Source of the DNA: Hymenobacter sp. YIM 151858-1
GTDB lineage: Bacteria > Bacteroidota > Bacteroidia > Cytophagales > Hymenobacteraceae
NCBI RefSeq assembly: GCF_025979705.1
Contig: NZ_CP110136.1
Span: forward strand, 1,178,001 to 1,242,000
Length of the DNA: 64,000 nt
Direction of reading: 5' to 3'
A program made the position numbers and the translations under genes. Below the pieces are notes generated by a model, which saw only the letters and a list, made by a program, of their open reading frames with translations, was not told where the DNA came from and ran no database searches. Positions 59,188 through 64,000 of this stretch are shown piece after piece (the first letter of the stretch is position 1; every line of letters begins with the position of its first letter).

Positions 59188-59281
59188 GAGAGGATGGTTG
59201 GATGAGTAGATGAGCGAACAACGTGAGACGAGGGAAACCCAACTCTTTCATTCACCCAACTACTCATCCAATCATCCTCTC
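59188..59281. repeat. 22-bp inverted repeat upstream of holA
   Basis: The arms 59188-59209 (GAGAGGATGGTTGGATGAG and on) and 59260-59281 pair over 22 bp with one mismatch. They are built of GGATGAG/TGGATG words and would lie in the 5' leader of the holA RNA. Confidence 0.85.
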
Positions 59282-59295
59282 TTCGTAATCACTTG

Positions 59296-59322
59296 CAAAG
59301 GTAACCCAGGCGCGTACCTTTC
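59296..59322. promoter_or_regulatory. Back-to-back promoter boxes for holA and the GT39 gene
   Basis: TACCTTTG on the minus strand (59296-59303) faces holA. TACCTTTC on the plus strand (59315-59322) lies 22 bases before the GT39 start. The two -7 boxes are divergent and close together. Confidence 0.6.
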
Positions 59323-59343
59323 GCAGCATATTCGCTTTGGCCT

Positions 59344-60894
59344 ATGTCGGTTGTTCTGCCCCCCATTGCGCGCCGGCGGGTGCGCGTCGATGCGCTGCTG
59401 CTCGGGCTGGCGCTGGGCAAGTTTTTGCTGCAGTTCCTGCATTCGGGCCGCTACGGCCTGCACCGCGACGAGTACCTGTACCTCGACATGGCCCACCACC
59501 TGGCTTGGGGCTACAAGGAGATTCCGCCGCTGCTGGCGCCGTTCTCGTGGCTGGCGCAGGCGGTACTGGGGCACACCATTTGGGCGGCTAAGTTCTTCCC
59601 GGCGCTGTTCGGCAGCCTTACGGTGCTGCTTACCGGCCTGATAGTGCGCGAAGCCGGCGGCGGACGTTGGGCCCAGGTAGCCGCGGCCGTTGCGGTGGCC
59701 GTGTCGCCGGTATACCTGGCTATGCACGGGCTGTTTCAGCCCAACTTCCTGGATGTGTTCTTCTGGACGCTCTATGGCTTTTTGGTGGTGCGCTTCGTGC
59801 ACACGCACGAGCCCCGGCTGCTGCTTGCCCTAGGTGTATGCATTGGACTGGGCATGCTGGCCAAGTATACCACGGCGTTTTACGTGGCCTCGCTCCTGCT
59901 GGCACTGCTGCTCACGCCCACCGAGCGGCCGTGGCTGGCTACGCGGTGGTTTTGGTTGGCAGTGGGCGCGGCGGCGCTCATCTTTCTGCCCAACCTCGTT
60001 TGGCAGGCCACGCACAACTGGCCCGTGCTCGGCCACATGAACAAGCTGCAGGAAACGCAGCTCACCCACGTGTCGCCCCTCAACTTCCTGGTCGAGCAAT
60101 TGCCCATGACGCTAACCGGCGCCGGGTTGTGGCTGGCCGGGCTGTGGTGTTGCTTTACCCGCGCCGGTAAGCCCTACCGCCCCCTGGCGCTGGCTTACTT
60201 TTTTGTAATAGCCTTGCTGCTGCTCAGCCGGGGCAAAAACTACTACGCTGCCGCCGTATACCCGCCTCTAATGGCCCTGGGTGCCGTGTACCTCGAGCGC
60301 AAAAGCCGGGCAGCGCTGGCCGGAACCCTAGGTGCTGGTTTGCTGCTGAGCTTGCCCATTATACCCGCCATTTTGCCGGTGCTTTCCATCGAAGGCCTGA
60401 GCCGCTACGTGCAGCGCGTATCGGTGCTCGATGCCCTTATGCGGTGGGAAGACGGCAAGCAGCATCACCTGCCGCAGGACGTAGCCGATATGTACGGCTG
60501 GGATGAGTACGCCCCGCTGGTGCAGCAGGCCTTGGCCCGCCTGACGCCGGCCGAGCGTGCCCACGTAATTGTGTACGGCGACAACTACGGCCAGGCCGGG
60601 GCCCTTAACTGGTACGGGCCGGCCCTAGGTCTGCCGCGCTGCTACACGCTCAACGGCTCCAACTCCTACTGGATGCCCGCGCCCGATACCGTCAGCGCAT
60701 TCATTTACGCCAACGAAGGCGACGGGCCCGAAGACCTGAAGCAGGCGTTTGGCAGCATGGCGGTGGTGGGCCGGGTGCAAAGCCCCTACGCCCGCATCCG
60801 CGGCAGCGAGGTGCTGCTGTTCCGGCACCCCAAAACCTACCTAGGCCCGTTCGTGCAGAAGCGTATCGCCGAAGCCCAGCAAGGCTTTGAGTAA
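59344..60894 (+). CDS. Glycosyltransferase family 39 (PMT-2) membrane protein
   Basis: This 516-residue membrane protein has about ten hydrophobic segments and the GT39 pattern in the first periplasmic loop (SGRYGLHRDEYLYLDMAHHL), with the Asp/Glu pair HRDE. Other segments are WAAKFFPALFGSLTVLLTGL and RGKNYYAAAVYPPLMALGAV. The C-terminal 130 residues are a soluble periplasmic part. It probably transfers a sugar from a polyprenyl phosphate to a protein or lipid. It is separate from the other GT39 gene cluster at 22-26 kb and has no neighbouring sugar genes. Confidence 0.85.
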   Translation: MSVVLPPIARRRVRVDALLLGLALGKFLLQFLHSGRYGLHRDEYLYLDMAHHLAWGYKEIPPLLAPFSWLAQAVLGHTIWAAKFFPALFGSLTVLLTGLIVREAGGGRWAQVAAAVAVAVSPVYLAMHGLFQPNFLDVFFWTLYGFLVVRFVHTHEPRLLLALGVCIGLGMLAKYTTAFYVASLLLALLLTPTERPWLATRWFWLAVGAAALIFLPNLVWQATHNWPVLGHMNKLQETQLTHVSPLNFLVEQLPMTLTGAGLWLAGLWCCFTRAGKPYRPLALAYFFVIALLLLSRGKNYYAAAVYPPLMALGAVYLERKSRAALAGTLGAGLLLSLPIIPAILPVLSIEGLSRYVQRVSVLDALMRWEDGKQHHLPQDVADMYGWDEYAPLVQQALARLTPAERAHVIVYGDNYGQAGALNWYGPALGLPRCYTLNGSNSYWMPAPDTVSAFIYANEGDGPEDLKQAFGSMAVVGRVQSPYARIRGSEVLLFRHPKTYLGPFVQKRIAEAQQGFE

Positions 60895-60939
60895 ATGCTT
60901 TTGCGCAAACCCGAGGTGCGCGGCTCTGCCTTGCGCGCT

Positions 60940-60947
60940 TACCTTTG
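60940..60947 (+). promoter_or_regulatory. TACCTTTG promoter of tyrS
   Basis: TACCTTTG lies about 94 bases upstream of the tyrS start. The leader RNA would contain the GTTGTC-word hairpin at 60965-61032. Confidence 0.65.
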
Positions 60948-60964
60948 CGCGTAATAGCAGTTGG

Positions 60965-61032
60965 CAGTTGTCGGTTGCGAGTTGTCAGCTTGTGCTGGCG
61001 CTCCTGCCTTGGCAACTGACAACCGACAACTG
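60965..61032 (+). repeat. GTTGTC-word hairpin in the tyrS leader
   Basis: The arms CAGTTGTCGGTTG (60965-60977) and its exact complement (61020-61032) form the core of a longer imperfect hairpin. It shares TGTCGGTTGTCAGTT (in reverse complement) with the hisF-hisI spacer 33 kb away. It ends 8 bases before the tyrS ATG. Confidence 0.85.
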
Positions 61033-61040
61033 ACAACTAC

Positions 61041-62342
61041 ATGAATCTGATCGACGAACTGCGCTGGCGCGGCATGTTTCACGACATGATGCCCGGCACC
61101 GACGAGCACCTGCTCAACAACGGTCCCGTAACCGGCTACATTGGCTTCGACCCTACCGCTCCTTCGCTGCACATCGGCAACCTGGCTACCATTATGCTGC
61201 TGGTACACCTGCAGCGCGCCGGCCACCGCCCCGTGGCCTTGGTGGGCGGCGCCACCGGTATGATCGGCGACCCATCGGGCAAATCCGCGGAGCGCAACCT
61301 GCTCGATGAAGAAGCCTTGCGCCGCAACCAGGCCGGCATCCGGGCGCAGTTGGAGAAGTTCATCGCCTTCAACGATTCGCCCACGGGCGCCGTGGTGGTC
61401 AACAACTACGACTGGTTTAAGGAGTTCGGCTTTCTGCAGTTCCTGCGCGAGGTAGGCAAGCACCTTACCGTGAACTACATGATGGCCAAGGACTCGGTAA
61501 AGCGCCGCATCGGCGGCAACGAAGACACCGGCGCCGAGGGCATCAGCTACACCGAGTTCAGCTACCAGCTGCTGCAGGGCTACGACTTCTTCCACCTCTA
61601 CAAAACCCTAGGTACTACGCTACAGATGGGTGCTTCGGACCAGTGGGGCAACATTACCACCGGCACCGAGCTTATCCGCCGCATGACGGGCGGCGAGGGC
61701 AAAGCCTATGCCCTCACCGGCCAGCTCATCACCAAAGCCGACGGTACCAAATACGGCAAGAGCGAAACCGGCACCGTGTGGCTCGATGGCTCCATGACCT
61801 CGCCGTACCAGTTCTACCAGTTTTTCCTCAACGCTGCCGATGCCGACGTGCCGCGCCTGATTCGCGTGTTCACGCTGCTGAGCAAGGAAGAAATTGAAGC
61901 CCTCGAAGCCGAGCACGCCCAGGCCCCGCACCTACGCACTCTGCAAAAAACCCTGGCCAAAGACGTAACCATCCGGGTACACGGCGAAGCAGCCTACGAG
62001 GCCGCTCTTTCGGCCTCGCAAGTGCTGTTCGGCGGCGGCGAGCTGACAAGCCTCGACGAAGCCACCCTGCTCGACGTGTTTGCCGGCGTGCCCCACGTGG
62101 AGGTTCCGCGCACCACGCTGTCGGAACAGGGCGTTATCGGCCTGCTCAGCGAAGCTACTGGTGGCACCATTTTCCCCTCCAAGGGCGAAGCGCGCAAAAT
62201 GATCCAAGGCGGTGGTGTGAGCCTCAACCGCGAAAAGGCTACCATCGAACAGCAAGCTTCTGAAGTGACCCTACTGCTCAACAAGTACATCGTAGCGCAG
62301 AAAGGCAAGAAGAACTACTACCTGCTGAAGGTTACCGGCTAA
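61041..62342 (+). CDS. tyrS: Tyrosyl-tRNA synthetase
   Basis: This 433-residue class I synthetase charges tRNA-Tyr. The HIGH-type motif is [10 protein letters not shown] (residues 41-50) and the KMSKS-type motif is KYGKSE at about residue 237. Tyr-binding blocks are [22 protein letters not shown] and GASDQWGN. The C-terminal 60 residues form an S4 RNA-binding domain ([20 protein letters not shown]). Length is usual for the TyrS type. Confidence 0.97.
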   Translation: MNLIDELRWRGMFHDMMPGTDEHLLNNGPVTGYIGFDPTAPSLHIGNLATIMLLVHLQRAGHRPVALVGGATGMIGDPSGKSAERNLLDEEALRRNQAGIRAQLEKFIAFNDSPTGAVVVNNYDWFKEFGFLQFLREVGKHLTVNYMMAKDSVKRRIGGNEDTGAEGISYTEFSYQLLQGYDFFHLYKTLGTTLQMGASDQWGNITTGTELIRRMTGGEGKAYALTGQLITKADGTKYGKSETGTVWLDGSMTSPYQFYQFFLNAADADVPRLIRVFTLLSKEEIEALEAEHAQAPHLRTLQKTLAKDVTIRVHGEAAYEAALSASQVLFGGGELTSLDEATLLDVFAGVPHVEVPRTTLSEQGVIGLLSEATGGTIFPSKGEARKMIQGGGVSLNREKATIEQQASEVTLLLNKYIVAQKGKKNYYLLKVTG

Positions 62343-62347
62343 CCCAT

Positions 62348-62449
62348 CTGTCATCCTGACGAAGGAAGGACCTCATCAAGTCATAAACGGCTTTCACTAG
62401 GTCGCGCTGGCGTGAGCAGGTCCTACGGCTCGCGCCTCTGGATGACAAA
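62348..62449. repeat. REP-like palindrome with TGTCATCC ends
   Basis: The outer arms TGTCATCC and GGATGACA bound a stretch of about 100 bp, with inner AGGACCT/AGGTCCT pairing. The text TGTCATCCTGACGAAGGAAG resembles a widespread intergenic repeat of Hymenobacter-type genomes, as I recall. It lies just after tyrS. Confidence 0.7.
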
Positions 62450-62462
62450 CGAGAACCAAAAA

Positions 62463-62500
62463 CAAAAAGGCCCCGCCGAACGGCGGGGCCTTTTTGTTTG
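62463..62500. terminator. Bidirectional intrinsic terminator
   Basis: The stem AAAAAGGCCCCGCCG/CGGCGGGGCCTTTTT with a short loop lies between convergent genes (tyrS and the histone-like gene). A- and T-runs flank both sides. Confidence 0.93.
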
Positions 62501-62553
62501 ACCTAGGGCCGGTAAAGCGAACCTTACCTTCCTATGTCAGAAATAATCCGTGA

Positions 62554-62832
62554 TTACTTCTTCTTGGCAGGAGCAGCCTTCTTGGCAGCACCACCGGCAG
62601 CAGCGCCGGTAGCTTTCTTAGCTGCACCGCCGGCGTTGGAAGCGCCTTCGGCACCGCCCGAGTTCTTCATGTTCTGAACTTCCGAACGGATTTCCTGAGC
62701 CATGTTCTTCAGCTCCTGCATGCCTTTGCGCACACGCGTGCCAGCAGCAGAGTTGTTCTTGTCGTAGAACTTCTCGAAGTCAGCTTCCAGCGACATAACG
62801 AGGTCACGCAGTTTGCCAAAATTATTAGCCAT
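62554..62832 (-). CDS. Histone H1-like (Hc1-type) DNA-binding protein
   Basis: This 92-residue protein has an N-terminal helical region (MANNFGKLRDLVMSLEADFE, then AAGTRVRKGMQELKNMAQEI) of the Hc1/HctA type known from chlamydiae and Bacteroidota. The C-terminal 35 residues are an Ala/Lys/Gly-rich tail (GGAAKKATGAAAGGAAKKAA) like that of linker histones. It should bind DNA non-specifically and help compact the nucleoid. It is a single gene between terminators. Confidence 0.88.
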   Translation of the reverse strand: MANNFGKLRDLVMSLEADFEKFYDKNNSAAGTRVRKGMQELKNMAQEIRSEVQNMKNSGGAEGASNAGGAAKKATGAAAGGAAKKAAPAKKK

Positions 62833-63027
62833 GGGAAAAAGAGGGGTTAGTGGTGTGAAACAAGAGTTTGACCGGGCCTAATATACGGGCATTTCAAATC
62901 AAAGCTAATTTTCGAAAAAATTTTTCAAAGCCGATTGCAGCGCGTAGGCCTACATTTCGCTACCCAAAATCTGCATTTCAGGTTTTACCCTAACCCCCGA
63001 ACCTCTCTAATAAGTACAAAAAACAAA

Positions 63028-63055
63028 GCCGCCCGCTGCGTTAGCAACGGGCGGC
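63028..63055 (-). terminator. Intrinsic terminator
   Basis: The stem GCCGCCCG/CGGGCGGC with a 12-base loop is followed on the minus strand by TTTGTTTTTT. It ends the leftward oxoamine synthase transcript. Confidence 0.88.
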
Positions 63056-63079
63056 TGAGCGTTTGGGCCAAAACGGCGA

Positions 63080-64000
63080 TTAGGCCGTTGCAGGCTGTTT
63101 CGAGTACAGGCCTTTGTCGAGTTTAGCAGCAATGGCTTCAAACGCGGCAATGGTCTGGTTTACGTCGTCGAGCGTGTGCACGGCCGTCGGGATGAGGCGC
63201 AGCATAATCACGCCTTTCGGCACTACCGGGTACACCACGATTGAGCAGAAAATGCCGTAATTCTCTCGCAGATCGAAGGTTAGCTGCGTTGCATCGGGGA
63301 TTTCACCGTTCAGCAGCACCGGCGTAACCGGCGTGGTGGTGGTACCGATGTTGAAGCCCTTTTCGCGCAAGCCGCTTTGCAGCGCCCGCACAATCGTCCA
63401 AAGGTTTTCCTTCAGCTCGGGCTTGGTGCGCAGCAGCTCCAAACGCTTCAGGGCGCCTACTACAAGCGGCATGGGCAGCGATTTGGCGAAGATTTGGCTA
63501 CGCATGTTGTAGCGCAAATATTCAATTACCGGCTCGGGGCCGCCTACGAAGGCGCCGATGCTGGCCATGGACTTCGCGAACGTCGAAAAATATAGGTCGA
63601 TGCCGTCCTGCACGCCTTGTTCTTCGCCCGTACCGGCGCCCGTAGCGCCCATTGTGCCGAAGCCGTGGGCGTCATCAACGAACAAGCGGAAGTTGAATTT
63701 CTCCTTCAGCGCCACCACGCCGCGCAGGTTGCCCTGGTTACCCGACATGCCAAACGCACCTTCGGTAATTACCAGAATGCCGCCGCCGGTTTCCTGCACC
63801 AGCTTGGTAGCACGCTCCAGCTGCTTCTCGAGGCCGGCCATGTCGTTGTGCGGAAACACGAAGCGCTTGCCTTGGTGCAGGCGCACACCGTCGATGATGC
63901 AAGCGTGCGACTCGGCGTCGTACACAATCACATCGTGGCGCGATACCAGCGCGTCGATGATCGACACCACGCCCTGGTAGCCGAAGTTCAGCAGCAGCAC
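63080..64000 (-). CDS. Alpha-oxoamine synthase, probably serine palmitoyltransferase (partial)
   Basis: The C-terminal 306 residues are in the window; the start lies to the right. It is a PLP fold-type I alpha-oxoamine synthase. Visible residues are the stacking His in DAESHACIIDG, Asp in LFVDDAHGFGTMG and the PLP Lys in FSTFAKSMASIGAFVGG. The C-terminal VMLRLIPTAVHTLDDVNQTI is typical. Bacteroidota make sphingolipids and their serine palmitoyltransferase looks like this, but KBL and BioF are close relatives and cannot be excluded from the sequence alone. Confidence 0.8.
   Translation of the reverse strand: MLLLNFGYQGVVSIIDALVSRHDVIVYDAESHACIIDGVRLHQGKRFVFPHNDMAGLEKQLERATKLVQETGGGILVITEGAFGMSGNQGNLRGVVALKEKFNFRLFVDDAHGFGTMGATGAGTGEEQGVQDGIDLYFSTFAKSMASIGAFVGGPEPVIEYLRYNMRSQIFAKSLPMPLVVGALKRLELLRTKPELKENLWTIVRALQSGLREKGFNIGTTTTPVTPVLLNGEIPDATQLTFDLRENYGIFCSIVVYPVVPKGVIMLRLIPTAVHTLDDVNQTIAAFEAIAAKLDKGLYSKQPATA

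Overview
The window is GC-rich DNA from a member of the Bacteroidota, most likely Hymenobacter or a close relative in the Cytophagales. The reasons are TAnnTTTG-type promoters (TACCTTTG is seen repeatedly), a type IX secretion sorting tail on a subtilase, TonB-dependent receptors, a CCDC81-like HU/SPOR protein, a chlamydial Hc1-like histone protein, and the gene content overall. No rRNA or tRNA gene was recognised. The genus is an inference from these traits, not a database match.

Positions 1-7854 are foreign. At the far left a DNA methyltransferase overlaps a RecB/Dna2-type nuclease with a predicted Fe-S cluster that runs off the window; this looks like a defence or restriction pair. Next comes a leftward prophage early region: a Cro-like regulator, an excisionase-like gene with a frameshift, a short cytosine-methylase-like protein, a hypothetical protein, a PP-loop (PAPS-reductase-like) protein, a lambda O-like replication initiator and a DUF6633-like protein. 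They are tightly coupled by ATGA/TGATG overlaps. A rightward S24/CI-like repressor faces this operon across an operator region. Inside the initiator gene are five copies of the palindrome GTGGCA-N4-TGCCAC spaced 34-35 bp apart, arranged like the lambda origin iterons within gene O.

Positions 8372-20205 are mostly host genes: a HipA-like kinase with its DUF3037 partner, a YgjP-type metallopeptidase, an SDR, an FBPase-fold protein that has lost metal ligands, a G/S/Y/R/D-rich disordered protein, an acetyltransferase-like protein, an HD phosphohydrolase, a small lipoprotein, gyrA and a TPR protein. Positions 20256-22032 are an AT-richer island with one unrecognised gene. Positions 22136-26392 carry envelope glycosylation genes (GT39, sugar epimerase, duplicated LAB_N membrane protein, GT2).

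Positions 27280-35278 hold a complete leftward histidine operon, hisGDCBHAFI. It is preceded by an unannotated 37-codon leader peptide containing five consecutive His codons, a probable attenuator. Every spacer in this operon contains a hairpin, and several are long palindromes built from short degenerate words that recur at unlinked loci.

Positions 35439-47318 contain a DUF2911 protein, a TonB-dependent receptor, rpe, a T9SS subtilase, a lipoprotein, mnmA, a TrpF-like protein without the catalytic Cys, a DinB-like protein, trmB and folC. Positions 47396-55936 are a leftward cell-envelope operon (TPR protein, outer-membrane barrel, HU/SPOR protein, ExbB, ExbD, TonB). The right end has a RES/Xre toxin-antitoxin pair, an alpha/beta hydrolase, holA, a second GT39 gene, tyrS, a histone-like gene and a partial alpha-oxoamine synthase (probably serine palmitoyltransferase).

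A window-wide signal is the palindrome CCTAGG, counted by eye about 65-70 times in the host DNA, absent from the first 8.6 kb of foreign DNA and from the island at 20.3-22.9 kb.
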